From a virus, in the IMG/VR virus record IMGVR_UViG_3300042868_009074, positions 1 through 64,000 of that record: 64,000 nucleotides of DNA. One strand, written 5' to 3'. Positions within the stretch are counted from its first letter, which is position 1, and every line of letters starts with the position of its first letter. Under the pieces are notes generated by a model. It saw nothing but the letters and a program-made list of their open reading frames with translations. It had not been told where the DNA came from and searched no databases. A program made the translations under genes and the position numbers. Shown one piece after another: positions 24,192 to 32,095 of the stretch.

Positions 24192-24974
24192 ATGCAATTT
24201 GTAGTAGACCCCAATATGGAGATGACTCCTTCTAATATCTATCAAATGCTTTACAGTTATCGGGATACTCTGTTCTATGCTGCTCTTGATTCTGAGCATC
24301 GTCAAGTTGTAGATGTTGCCATTCAGGTTACTGAAAAAGGTCATCACCCAAAAGACGCTCTATTCCATAAAGCCTATAAGACTTTGTGTAAAATTTTTAA
24401 TGTAGATTTTGGCCCACAATCTTTTGCTCAAGTTTTCTTAACTCCTTCATCTGAAGTTTTAAATTCTGGTCCACAAAAAAAGCCACTTAAAAACTACATT
24501 GCCTGCACTAGTTACAGTTGTGGTTCCAACTTGTCTAACGACTACGAATACGCTAATGCTGTTGAGTTTGCTTCTTGTTCTAATTCATCTGTTCCTGGGA
24601 TGTATTGCATTGCAGCCACCTGCCAAACACAGTGTCCTGTTTATCAGGCAGACCAATCTCTATATGCTTCTTACCAGTTCTCCCACGATGATATCAACTA
24701 TGATTATACCGTCCATACTTACAGGCACATCTATGGAGATATACACTATCAGATTTTTGATCAAGATAATAATTTGATTAATGAATTAAAATTTGATTCA
24801 TTAACTCATTTGTCTATAGACCCCAATGAACTTTCTAATGAACTTAAGTCAATAGTCAAAGAAGTTCATCATAATATTTTTTATTCTGAATCTTTTCCTT
24901 TATCAGAACTACAATCTGAACAAGAAATTTCTCAAGATAATAAGAAATCATATTTAGCTACACTAATTTCCTAG
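24192..24974 (+). CDS. Cys-rich protein of unknown function, 260 aa
   Basis: Excellent ribosome site TTGGAGG before ATG 24192. A helical N-terminal third is followed by a Cys cluster at about residues 95-150 (A-C-T-S-Y-S-C-G, A-S-C-S-N, M-Y-C-I-A-A-T-C, Q-C-P-V-Y), suggesting zinc or disulfides, then a beta-rich Tyr/His segment and an acidic tail. It precedes the second E2-like gene by 7 bases. Not recognised. Confidence 0.6.
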   Translation: MQFVVDPNMEMTPSNIYQMLYSYRDTLFYAALDSEHRQVVDVAIQVTEKGHHPKDALFHKAYKTLCKIFNVDFGPQSFAQVFLTPSSEVLNSGPQKKPLKNYIACTSYSCGSNLSNDYEYANAVEFASCSNSSVPGMYCIAATCQTQCPVYQADQSLYASYQFSHDDINYDYTVHTYRHIYGDIHYQIFDQDNNLINELKFDSLTHLSIDPNELSNELKSIVKEVHHNIFYSESFPLSELQSEQEISQDNKKSYLATLIS

Positions 24975-24981
24975 GAATAAA

Positions 24982-26337
24982 ATGTCACATAACTATTCTG
25001 TTTTAGATGAACTTTTCGTCAAAAATTTACAATTCAACATAGACCTTCAACCTTTAATTAGTAGCAACAGTAAAATGGACACTGTCCCCCCTGCTTTGGC
25101 TTCTTTGATTCTCTCTAAATCAATTGAGCAATCTTGGGCTCCTAGTAATTACTACAACTCTAATATTGTAGCTAACGAATTGCAAACTGTTTTTCCTTTT
25201 CTTTCTGAAATAACTTATAACGTTAGTCTTACTTCTCATTACTTAGATGATCTTAAGAGCAAGAATTCTATAAAGTATGACAAATCATTCTTTAACACTT
25301 TTGCTCCTATAGCTGTTAGGTATACTAATGGCAGCAATATGTGGTTGATTGAGCGTCCTCCTTTTCAAGCCAATATTACCTACAGGGCTGCTGGTTCTAA
25401 CAGAATAGGCAAAGAAGTTTCCTATTCTATCTGGATGCCGTGGACTGTTATGTTTTTAGATGTTCGTCCAGAGCAGTCTTTCTATGATGCCTACTTGTAT
25501 TTTAATGATGGTCCTATTAGTTCTTTAGACGATGTTGCAGTTCCTTGTTTCTTTCCAAATATGTATGGCGACGGCAGGATGTGTTTAAATCAATCTGGTG
25601 TTATGTTGCAACAGCATCTGTCTCAAACTAATTCCTTCGATATCGCTACTATATATAATTTTCTTATTAATGATTACATGTCTGGTGGATGGAACTTAGA
25701 TTTAGGTATTCAGAATTTTGATAGAATTAGAAATCTTACTCAATTAACTAAGCAGTCTTATAGTCAAATAGTTCATGGTATTCCTAATGACAAAAACTAC
25801 CCCTCTTCTGTTTCTCCTAAAACTGGAAGAATTATACTTAAAAAGTATGTAAGTAATTTCTTAAATTATTTTTCTTTGTCTCCTATGAATTTAGTTTTAG
25901 ATCTCGTAACTTCCGTTAAACAACAAAAAGTACGTGACTTTAAAACTTATGCTCAATTAATTGAATCTCATGAAGATACCGCTTCTCCTGTTAATTCTCT
26001 TCTTTCTAGCTATAACACTGGTTCTCCGAGCATACTTCAGTCTTACAGGCTTCTTGTTTCTCCCAAGTTCTGCACTAGAGAAGTACTACATGATGATCCT
26101 CTTACCGATTATGCCAAGGTAGCTAAATCTATTATAGCTGTATTGGATGATCACCTTAAAGATAGTCTTCAAGATATTCTTACAACTACAGATCAATATA
26201 AGGTTATACAATCTTTTCAGACTGAGAATCCAATTCTATACATTGAAAATGAAGATACTGTGTTTATAGTAGATGAGAACTCTTCTGAGGAATTTTTCAA
26301 GCAGCTTATTGGCATTAAAGAAACGGCATCGTTATGA
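24982..26337 (+). CDS. E2-like protein (Prok-E2/PRTRC-B type), 451 aa
   Basis: Residues 118-205 carry the recognisable core: W-L-I-E-R-P-P, W-M-P-W-T-V-M-F-L-D-V-R-P, and C-F-F-P-N-M-Y-G-D-G-R-M-C201-L. A Pro-Asn followed by D-G and a Cys matches the catalytic region of bacterial E2-like (UBC-fold) proteins of PRTRC systems. The remaining ~200 residues are helical and unknown. It should accept the ubiquitin-like protein from the E1-like enzyme on C201 and pass it on. The gene directly overlaps the third E2-like gene; the two share the core layout but not length. Confidence 0.62.
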   Translation: MSHNYSVLDELFVKNLQFNIDLQPLISSNSKMDTVPPALASLILSKSIEQSWAPSNYYNSNIVANELQTVFPFLSEITYNVSLTSHYLDDLKSKNSIKYDKSFFNTFAPIAVRYTNGSNMWLIERPPFQANITYRAAGSNRIGKEVSYSIWMPWTVMFLDVRPEQSFYDAYLYFNDGPISSLDDVAVPCFFPNMYGDGRMCLNQSGVMLQQHLSQTNSFDIATIYNFLINDYMSGGWNLDLGIQNFDRIRNLTQLTKQSYSQIVHGIPNDKNYPSSVSPKTGRIILKKYVSNFLNYFSLSPMNLVLDLVTSVKQQKVRDFKTYAQLIESHEDTASPVNSLLSSYNTGSPSILQSYRLLVSPKFCTREVLHDDPLTDYAKVAKSIIAVLDDHLKDSLQDILTTTDQYKVIQSFQTENPILYIENEDTVFIVDENSSEEFFKQLIGIKETASL

Positions 26338-27500
26338 TTCAAGCTTCACTATTATCTACTAAGTCTCGCCAGTATTGGAATGACAATAGCACTTTAAAGA
26401 ACCTTAGTGCTAACAACGAGTATTCCGATCCTTCCGACACTAATAACCCTAAGGCAGCACTTTCTTTTGTTAATAGCTTAAATGATAAGAACGTAGATTC
26501 TGGCTTACTTCCTCCCGGGGTAAGGGTTTTTCTTCCTGGTTTCGTGATTTTTGAGCGTCCTCCTTCTATGCAGATGGTTCAGTACATTGATGCTAATGTT
26601 GACTCCATAAGAGAATACGAGGACAGCGGTTCTTTCTATGAAGATGGTGATTCTGAATCTGGCGAGTATCACGAAGAATTGAATTCTTATTCACTTCGTA
26701 TACCCGTTCCTTGGCAGTTATACATGGCCACATACAGCACCAATCCTGCTTCTATGTATAGAGTTACCAGTATTCGTATGTATTTTATGAATACACCTTT
26801 AAATCATCCCGACGTTGAATTGTATGCTCCATATGTAAATAATTTCTTTACAGACGGATCCTTATGTACTCCTATGTTTGATACTATAGATGAGATAGAC
26901 AGATATCCTCAAAATCTTGCTGGAGTTATTGCTTCTGCTTATGATTGGATCTGGAACACTGGCTTCAATGCTGATCTCAAGGAATGCATAGACATTAATT
27001 TTAATCATAATATTGCTCGTAAGAATCCTGTCATTAAGGACTTTCTTACTAAGTATGGAATACGTGAATATAAACCAGAACTTAGCAGATACGCTGCTTT
27101 TTATGATTATATGTCTCAACTTTCTGTCACTGATATAATAAATTTAGAGTGGGCTAGTCCTTCATACGGTCATCATTTTGATATGGATAAAGAGTTTCTG
27201 TTTTTAAATGATGAGGCTTTATTGGCGGAATTTCATGATTCCGAGTATTATAATCCTGATTCCGATGATGAGTACTATGATTTTAAACGCTTTCTTCCTG
27301 ATGTTAGTCAGATTAGCAAAACATACTCTAACATAATAGACTCTATGTTCTTTTCTAGAAGGACTAGAAGTATGGTTCGTGGGATTTATTCTGACTTAAC
27401 TGCTAAAAACAATATAGTCCTCAGCAGTCCTTCTTATTTTTGTCAGTCTTTGGCAAATCATATTCAATCTAATCCTTCTATTCTAGTTGATTCACTCTAG
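26334..27500 (+). CDS. E2-like protein (Prok-E2/PRTRC-B type), 388 aa
   Basis: ATG overlaps the upstream stop by 4 bases. The core reads F-L-P-G-F-V-I-F-E-R-P-P, R-I-P-V-P-W-Q-L-Y-M, and A-P-Y-V-N-N-F-F-T-D-G-S-L-C178, parallel to the 451-aa neighbour (E-R-P-P, P-W, P-N..D-G..C). After the Cys comes W-I-W-N-T-G-F-N-A-D-L, recalling the F-x-x-S-x-F-T-H stretch of PRTRC-B proteins. An acidic insert (95-115) interrupts the domain. Likely a paralogue diverged to work with different targets. Final gene of the run. Confidence 0.62.
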   Translation: MIQASLLSTKSRQYWNDNSTLKNLSANNEYSDPSDTNNPKAALSFVNSLNDKNVDSGLLPPGVRVFLPGFVIFERPPSMQMVQYIDANVDSIREYEDSGSFYEDGDSESGEYHEELNSYSLRIPVPWQLYMATYSTNPASMYRVTSIRMYFMNTPLNHPDVELYAPYVNNFFTDGSLCTPMFDTIDEIDRYPQNLAGVIASAYDWIWNTGFNADLKECIDINFNHNIARKNPVIKDFLTKYGIREYKPELSRYAAFYDYMSQLSVTDIINLEWASPSYGHHFDMDKEFLFLNDEALLAEFHDSEYYNPDSDDEYYDFKRFLPDVSQISKTYSNIIDSMFFSRRTRSMVRGIYSDLTAKNNIVLSSPSYFCQSLANHIQSNPSILVDSL

Positions 27501-27552
27501 TTTATATGATATTATATACCTATATATAAACTTTAAAGGTATTATTAAAACC

Positions 27553-27846
27553 ATGCACGGTAAAAAACCACTAGAACCAATCTTTACTAGATCTGAACTA
27601 GCTCAGATACTTAACGTTTCTCCATTAACAATTGCTAATCGTGAAAAAAATAAAAAGTATCCTAGTCCAAAAAGAGATTTAAATAAATATAGAATATATA
27701 ATTTAAATGATGTTTTAAATCTTCAACTTATAACTTATTCTTATATAGATCCTAAGCCAATTATTTCTATACTTTATGACAAAGGCTATAAGGATAGTAA
27801 ATTTCTTGGTGAAATGATAGATCAAGCTTTATCGAAGAGAGTATAA
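27553..27846 (+). CDS. Small MerR-type helix-turn-helix DNA-binding protein
   Basis: I take ATG 27553 (M-H-G-K-K-P), with AAAGG 15 bases upstream, rather than the earlier in-frame start that would overlap the E2-like gene. Residues 12-50 show F-T-R-S-E-L-A-Q-I-L-N-V-S-P-L-T-I-A-N-R and then K-Y-P-S-P-K-R, the helix-turn-helix and wing pattern of excisionase/MerR proteins. 97 residues, so no effector domain. An AT-rich stretch with TATATA (27505-27535) could hold its promoter. It may regulate the adjoining operons. Confidence 0.72.
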   Translation: MHGKKPLEPIFTRSELAQILNVSPLTIANREKNKKYPSPKRDLNKYRIYNLNDVLNLQLITYSYIDPKPIISILYDKGYKDSKFLGEMIDQALSKRV

Positions 27847-27847
27847 T

Positions 27848-28069
27848 ATGAGCGAAGATGATAATTCATTTAAATTAATAGACGACGTTAGTGACTATGT
27901 TTCTACTGACATAATTGTTGACTTAAAATCTGGCATCTATAATCTGTTTGTAAGTCTAGTAGAATATCTTTCTATTGACTTTGGCCCAGTTCAAGGCGCA
28001 GATGAAGCATGCAAATATCTAGAGAGACTATCGGCTCAAGTCCGAGAAGCTTTCGAAGAAAAACAATAA
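27848..28069 (+). CDS. Small acidic protein, 73 aa
   Basis: Starts one base after the MerR-like gene stop. Acidic, helical, with V-D-L-K-S-G-I-Y-N-L-F-V-S-L-V-E-Y-L in the middle and a charged end. It sits immediately upstream of the SSB gene. No family recognised. Confidence 0.55.
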   Translation: MSEDDNSFKLIDDVSDYVSTDIIVDLKSGIYNLFVSLVEYLSIDFGPVQGADEACKYLERLSAQVREAFEEKQ

Positions 28070-28092
28070 ATAACTATACTGAAAGAAATAAA

Positions 28093-28518
28093 ATGTTAGA
28101 TCCTAAAAATATAACAACCATTACCGCTGGTGTTGTCGCAGACCCAGAGTTAATAAATGACAAAATAGCTAAGTTCCGCATCGCGTTGGACTACGCTGGT
28201 TCTGAAAAGGATTCTGAATCTAATTCAGGATACTTCGATGTTACCTATTACCTCAAAGATAAAGAGGGCTTTATTGGAAAGAACGCTTCATTTGTACACG
28301 GTCAAATCACCGGTGGAAAAATGAAGAAGGGTTCTCAGATCTCCATTATTGGCCGTCTCTTCCAGGAGCGTTGGTCACAAGATGGGACTAAGCGTTCTAA
28401 GATAGTTATCATTGCAGAGCACGTTTCTTATGCAGCTGGTGGAGCTAAGCCAGCCGATGGAGCAGTCACTGCTTCTGGCACAGCACCTAAATACGCTTCA
28501 GTACCTGAAGAGTTTTAG
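28093..28518 (+). CDS. ssb: Single-stranded DNA-binding protein
   Basis: Starts at ATG 28093 (M-L-D-P-K-N); the longer frame would run into the previous gene. 141 residues with the OB-fold pattern of bacterial SSB: T-A-G-V-V-A-D-P-E, F-R-I-A-L-D, Y-F-D-V-T-Y-Y, G-Q-I-T-G-G-K-M-K-K-G-S-Q-I-S-I-I-G-R-L and R-S-K-I-V-I-I-A-E-H-V. The C-terminus is Ala/Gly-rich and ends P-E-E-F, a short acidic tip like the partner-binding tail of SSB. Coats ssDNA during phage replication. C-ending codons suggest good expression. Confidence 0.85.
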   Translation: MLDPKNITTITAGVVADPELINDKIAKFRIALDYAGSEKDSESNSGYFDVTYYLKDKEGFIGKNASFVHGQITGGKMKKGSQISIIGRLFQERWSQDGTKRSKIVIIAEHVSYAAGGAKPADGAVTASGTAPKYASVPEEF

Positions 28519-29258
28519 TGGAGGAATTCTCTCAGGAAGATCTTGATTCATTAATTGAAGAAGCTCTCTCTGGAGAAACATCTAAGTTAGTCCCTAAAAA
28601 TGGACTTTATCTTAGCCTAATGGAAACTAATATGCTGTCTCATATGTATGAGACTTTTACAAAGCATATACCTAATGAAAGACTAGTCTCTTTATTCCAG
28701 GAAGTTAGAAATGATATTCTTTCTTCTAAGAATTCTATAGAACTTAAAGACCTTCATACCATTACTAAGAATTGCAGAAAATGCGCTGATGTTTCAGGTT
28801 CTTCCGAACTTCCTAAATGGAACTCCAAAAATCCGGACGTCTTATTAATTATAGACAACCCCAATGTGGATAAAGAGTCTATTGATTTACTTGTTTCTAA
28901 GATTAAATCAATAGGCTTTGATTCCAGTAAGGTGTGTCTTACTTATGTTACTAGATGTCCAGTTTTTAGAAAACCAGAAAACTCTGAAGTTATAAACTGC
29001 TCCCCTTATTTACATACGGAAATACAGTTACTTAATCCAAAGCTAATAGTTACTTTTGGCTTATTGCCATTAGGTGCTGTATTAAACTCTACGGTGCAGC
29101 TTAAGCAATACAGGGGTGTTATATCGTGGCTTGGCTATTGGCCAATACTTGCTACTTATTCTCCTGCTCATTGTCTTAGGTCCGGCGATCAAATGGTAGA
29201 ACAGTTTACTTCAGATATACAACAAGCTTATAACTTCTGCTATACTGATGCTGTTTAG
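28518..29258 (+). CDS. Uracil-DNA glycosylase-superfamily protein (family 4-like)
   Basis: GTG 28518 overlaps the SSB stop. The region from residue ~75 has N-C-R-K-C, V-L-L-I-I-D-N-P-N, Y-V-T-R-C-P-V, and E-I-Q-L-L-N-P-K-L-I-V-T-F-G, then S-P-A-H-C near the end: the layout of 4Fe-4S family 4 UDG enzymes, in which four Cys hold the cluster. The usual G-E-x-P-G is altered to I-D-N-P-N, so activity may differ. Placement after SSB supports a DNA repair or replication role. Confidence 0.75.
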   Translation: MEEFSQEDLDSLIEEALSGETSKLVPKNGLYLSLMETNMLSHMYETFTKHIPNERLVSLFQEVRNDILSSKNSIELKDLHTITKNCRKCADVSGSSELPKWNSKNPDVLLIIDNPNVDKESIDLLVSKIKSIGFDSSKVCLTYVTRCPVFRKPENSEVINCSPYLHTEIQLLNPKLIVTFGLLPLGAVLNSTVQLKQYRGVISWLGYWPILATYSPAHCLRSGDQMVEQFTSDIQQAYNFCYTDAV

Positions 29259-29270
29259 GTACACTTAATT

Positions 29271-29690
29271 ATGATAACTTTATTACAAAAAACTACGATA
29301 CTCGAATCATCTTATGATGAAGAAGACTCTAATTATTTTTTAGAAACAATTCAAAAAGATTATTCTATTCTTTATTCATCTAAGGATTATCCAGTAGATG
29401 CTGTAACCGAATCTATCAATACCTTTATTATGCTGCATGCGACTATTAGTATGCCTGATAAAGGTTATGGTAAGTTTTGGAGCGCCAAACCAATTGGTGC
29501 ATTTAGATATGTCTTGAATGCAGATGGTTCTTTTGGCGAATACTCTATCATAAAACCTCTTACCGGTTATTTAGTGCAAGGTGCTTATTGGAGTAACGGT
29601 TTTTATTATTTAGTTTCTCATTTAGATTTTGTTTTAGAAGCTAATTTGTTTGTTGATTTAGCTACCAAAGAGCAGTATAATTACCCTTAG
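29271..29690 (+). CDS. Protein of unknown function, 139 aa
   Basis: Starts at ATG 29271, 12 bases after the UDG-like gene. Tyr- and Phe-rich, beta-dominated second half (Y-V-L-N-A-D-G-S-F-G-E-Y-S, G-Y-L-V-Q-G-A-Y-W). No signal peptide. No recognised motif. Confidence 0.55.
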   Translation: MITLLQKTTILESSYDEEDSNYFLETIQKDYSILYSSKDYPVDAVTESINTFIMLHATISMPDKGYGKFWSAKPIGAFRYVLNADGSFGEYSIIKPLTGYLVQGAYWSNGFYYLVSHLDFVLEANLFVDLATKEQYNYP

Positions 29691-29712
29691 TAAATTATTG
29701 CTGTACCTAAGG

Positions 29713-29718
29713 TAGAAT
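29713..29718 (+). promoter_or_regulatory. -10-like box before the HNH gene
   Basis: TAGAAT preceded by AAGG, five bases before ATG 29724; same layout as the TATAAT box at 5326. A leaderless transcript for the HNH gene is suggested. Confidence 0.5.
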
Positions 29719-29723
29719 TAAAC

Positions 29724-30182
29724 ATGAGCAAAAAAGCTTCCATGGAAGAACGTTTCTTTGAAAAAGTTAATAAAACTGATTCTTGTTGGCTTTGGACTGG
29801 TTCCCTAACTTCTCGTGGTTATGGATGTTTGGGCGTTGCTGGTAAAACTACTGCAGCTCATAGATATTCTTATCAAATCCATACCGGAGAAATTCCAGAA
29901 GGTTTAATAATCTGTCATAGCTGTGATGTTCCATCGTGCGTAAACCCTGACCATTTATGGGCTGGCACTTATGCCGACAACATGAAGGACATGGTAAAGA
30001 AAGACAGACATGGGGAATCCAGTAGAAAGAAAACTCATTGTAGAAAAGGTCATTCTTTTGAGGAATTTGAACCCCTTGTATATATTAAGAAACAAGGCAG
30101 ACAAGCTGGAAAAGAATATAGAACTTGTAGAGAATGCAAGCGTATAAGCGATTATAACTACTATACTAAAAACAATAAATAA
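29724..30182 (+). CDS. HNH endonuclease (HNH_3 type, homing-like)
   Basis: 152 residues. C-W-L-W-T-G-S and G-Y-G form the N-terminal part, A-H-R-Y-S-Y the first conserved His, then I-C-H-S-C-D-V-P-S-C-V-N-P-D-H-L-W the Cys-containing beta-beta-alpha metal finger, and N-M-K-D-M the trailing helix. A C-terminal C-R-K-G-H ... C-R-E-C zinc knuckle follows. This is the standard free-standing phage homing endonuclease; no intron is visible next to it. It probably promotes its own spread. It sits 7 bases before tRNA-Arg. Confidence 0.92.
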   Translation: MSKKASMEERFFEKVNKTDSCWLWTGSLTSRGYGCLGVAGKTTAAHRYSYQIHTGEIPEGLIICHSCDVPSCVNPDHLWAGTYADNMKDMVKKDRHGESSRKKTHCRKGHSFEEFEPLVYIKKQGRQAGKEYRTCRECKRISDYNYYTKNNK

Positions 30183-30189
30183 ATTTCTA

Positions 30190-30261
30190 GCCTTTATAGT
30201 TAAATGGATATAACAAGAAACTTCTAATTTCTCGTTCTAGGTTCGATTCCTAGTGGAGGCA
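30190..30261 (+). tRNA. tRNA-Arg (anticodon TCT)
   Basis: Acceptor GCCTTTA (30190-30196) pairs with TGGAGGC (30254-30260) with two G-U pairs; discriminator A30261. Stem AGAAA/TTTCT encloses C-T-T-C-T-A-A, anticodon TCT. T arm CTAGGTTCGATTCCTAG is canonical; the D arm is AT-rich. It reads AGA, the dominant Arg codon of an AT-rich genome. Confidence 0.92.
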
Positions 30262-30264
30262 CAG

Positions 30265-30318
30265 AGAGTAGTTGTTACTCAGGTCCATCGAAATACCAGA
30301 ATAATAACTACTCTTTAT
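30265..30318 (+). terminator. Strong stem-loop after tRNA-Arg
   Basis: AGAGTAGTTGTTA (30265-30277) pairs with TAATAACTACTCT (30302-30314), 13 pairs with one G-U, then TTTATAA. It ends the HNH/tRNA transcript; the loop is long (24 bases), so it may alternatively be a processing structure. Confidence 0.65.
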
Positions 30319-30334
30319 AATCGAAAGTAAAAAT

Positions 30335-31624
30335 ATGAAAAATAAATTACTAGCTTTTGCTGTACTTTTTTCTACCCTTATTCCTTTTTCATCAATTCCT
30401 CACCCTACTATTGCAAACGCAACCATAGCAGTACCAACTACGACCATTGTCTCAACGACAAACCAAATACTCACCTTGGACTCTGACTCGCTATCCAAAA
30501 CTTCGATGGTCTTGCAATCAAACACCAACAGCAACAGTGTCTACTGGACAGTTCGAGTACGAGACCCATTTGGTGGACGCCTAACTAGCAGCATCGTAGG
30601 TGCACGACTCTGCTCTACAGTATCATCGTGGCCCGATGGTGCTGGTTGCACCGGCGCCACTTCAATTGGTCAAGGCAACAACGTTGATCGAATTTATACG
30701 TTCCTTTTCCTAATTTCACCAGACGCTCCAAACGGTCAATGGCTAGGAAGAATCTTTGGCCCAATCAGCGGACAACCCGACATCATCGGACAATCAAGAA
30801 TTTTAGTGACTGCACCAGTCACCACAACTATACCTTCCACTACTACTGTAGCCCCCACTACAACTACCACAACTGTAGCTCCAACTACCACTACTTCAAC
30901 AACCAGTACAACAACTAGCACAACTGTTGCAATAAGAACAACTGTTCCAGATCTTCCAACTTTTGAACATTTATATATTAAACAACAAACTTATTATCCA
31001 TATAACATAATTTATACTAATTTTTCTTGCGAAGACCATTATTCAAAACCTAAAGTAATTCATTATATGTTAAAGGATAATTTTACTGAAGTTTTAGTTA
31101 AAAATTTTTACTCTTCTTGTAAACAATTTACTTTTGATTATCCTAAAAATATTTCTAATTGTTGGCAGGTTGCTCCAGTAAATGCTACTGGCCAAGGTCA
31201 GTGGAGTAATAAAGTTTGTTATGAAGAAACTATTGTAGCTCCAACAACTACCACAACAACTATTCCAAAAGTTTTAGCTTCTTCTAATGCTTACAGTTCT
31301 TATTCTTCTTTTGTCCCAAAATATAAAAAAGTAAAAGTTAAACAAACTTTATTTTACAGGACTGGCGCTATATGCTTTGATGGTTGGAGATCCTATTCAA
31401 CTGGATCAGGAACTTGCTCTTGGCATGGCGGTGTCTATAAATGGTTGGGATACAGTAAGACTACTTGGGTAAAAAAAACTGTACCCATAATACCAAAAGT
31501 ACCGATTGTTACTGGTAGTTGTTATGGTTGCATTTCTTCCATTACTGGACGTCCTAGGACTAATTATGTAAGCGGTTATACTAGATCTAATGGAACATAT
31601 GTTAATAGCTACTGGAGATCTTAG
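30335..31624 (+). CDS. Secreted protein with Thr-rich linkers and DUF3761-like C-terminus
   Basis: 429 residues. Residues 1-30 are a signal peptide (K-N-K-L-L-A-F-A-V-L-F ... I-A-N-A). A beta-rich domain (30-160) is followed by a Thr/Pro/Ser tract (about 165-200), a Cys-containing middle domain, a second short Thr tract, and a C-terminal region with G-A-I-C-F-D-G and S-G-T-C-S-W-H-G-G-V, the pattern of DUF3761 domains in exported proteins. The first half uses C-ending codons while the second is AT-rich, suggesting a composite origin. Possibly a cell-surface or virion decoration protein. Confidence 0.75.
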   Translation: MKNKLLAFAVLFSTLIPFSSIPHPTIANATIAVPTTTIVSTTNQILTLDSDSLSKTSMVLQSNTNSNSVYWTVRVRDPFGGRLTSSIVGARLCSTVSSWPDGAGCTGATSIGQGNNVDRIYTFLFLISPDAPNGQWLGRIFGPISGQPDIIGQSRILVTAPVTTTIPSTTTVAPTTTTTTVAPTTTTSTTSTTTSTTVAIRTTVPDLPTFEHLYIKQQTYYPYNIIYTNFSCEDHYSKPKVIHYMLKDNFTEVLVKNFYSSCKQFTFDYPKNISNCWQVAPVNATGQGQWSNKVCYEETIVAPTTTTTTIPKVLASSNAYSSYSSFVPKYKKVKVKQTLFYRTGAICFDGWRSYSTGSGTCSWHGGVYKWLGYSKTTWVKKTVPIIPKVPIVTGSCYGCISSITGRPRTNYVSGYTRSNGTYVNSYWRS

Positions 31625-31628
31625 AACT

Positions 31629-31892
31629 ATGAACCATCAAGATTATGTCTACGTAATATTTGAAGACAGTTCAGTTCTTCATTCTTGTGCTTGGGCAGAA
31701 GATTTAGAGGCTCTTATTCTTGTTTTTAATTCTGGGGCCATCTGGATATATGATGATGCCACTCGAGATGTCTATCAAGGTTTAATTAATTCTCAATCAG
31801 TTGGTAAATATTTTAATTTAAATATAAGAAATACTTTATCAGGAAATTTAATTTATAAGAAAGGATCCCAAGTTGGGCAAGAAGCGCAATAA
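31629..31892 (+). CDS. KTSC-domain protein
   Basis: ATG 31629 is chosen because the frame's earlier starts lie inside the previous gene. 87 residues. A-L-I-L-V-F-N-S-G-A-I-W-I-Y-D-D and Y-Q-G-L-I-N-S-Q-S-V-G-K-Y-F-N-L-N-I-R match the small KTSC family, widely found alone in phages or fused to RNA-modifying enzymes. Function unknown; assumed nucleic-acid-related. Confidence 0.8.
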   Translation: MNHQDYVYVIFEDSSVLHSCAWAEDLEALILVFNSGAIWIYDDATRDVYQGLINSQSVGKYFNLNIRNTLSGNLIYKKGSQVGQEAQ

Positions 31893-32037
31893 AAATAGGG
31901 GTCCTAAGAATAATACTAGGAAATCAAACAATCCCCATTATACTGTATATAGCTCATATAAGGTTTCTCCTCAGCAGATTAATACTTTAGCTTATTCTGT
32001 ATTTGGATCGTTGTATTATAATCCTGTGGAAGATTGA
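31873..32037 (+). CDS. Small basic protein, 54 aa (TTG start)
   Basis: TTG 31873 follows AAGGATCCCA, a good ribosome site, and overlaps the KTSC gene by 20 bases. The N-terminal 20 residues are very basic (G-K-K-R-N-K-N-R-G-P-K-N-N-T-R-K), the rest Tyr/Val-rich. Not recognised. Confidence 0.5.
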   Translation: MGKKRNKNRGPKNNTRKSNNPHYTVYSSYKVSPQQINTLAYSVFGSLYYNPVED

Positions 32038-32095
32038 TATTCCCGGGATTCTACGATATACTTATTTCTAACTTTTTAAATATATCGGGGAAATT

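Noticed and set aside
29724-30182. Intron or intein linked to the HNH endonuclease
   Set aside because: The flanking UDG-like, unknown and tRNA-Arg genes are all intact, so the endonuclease is free-standing.
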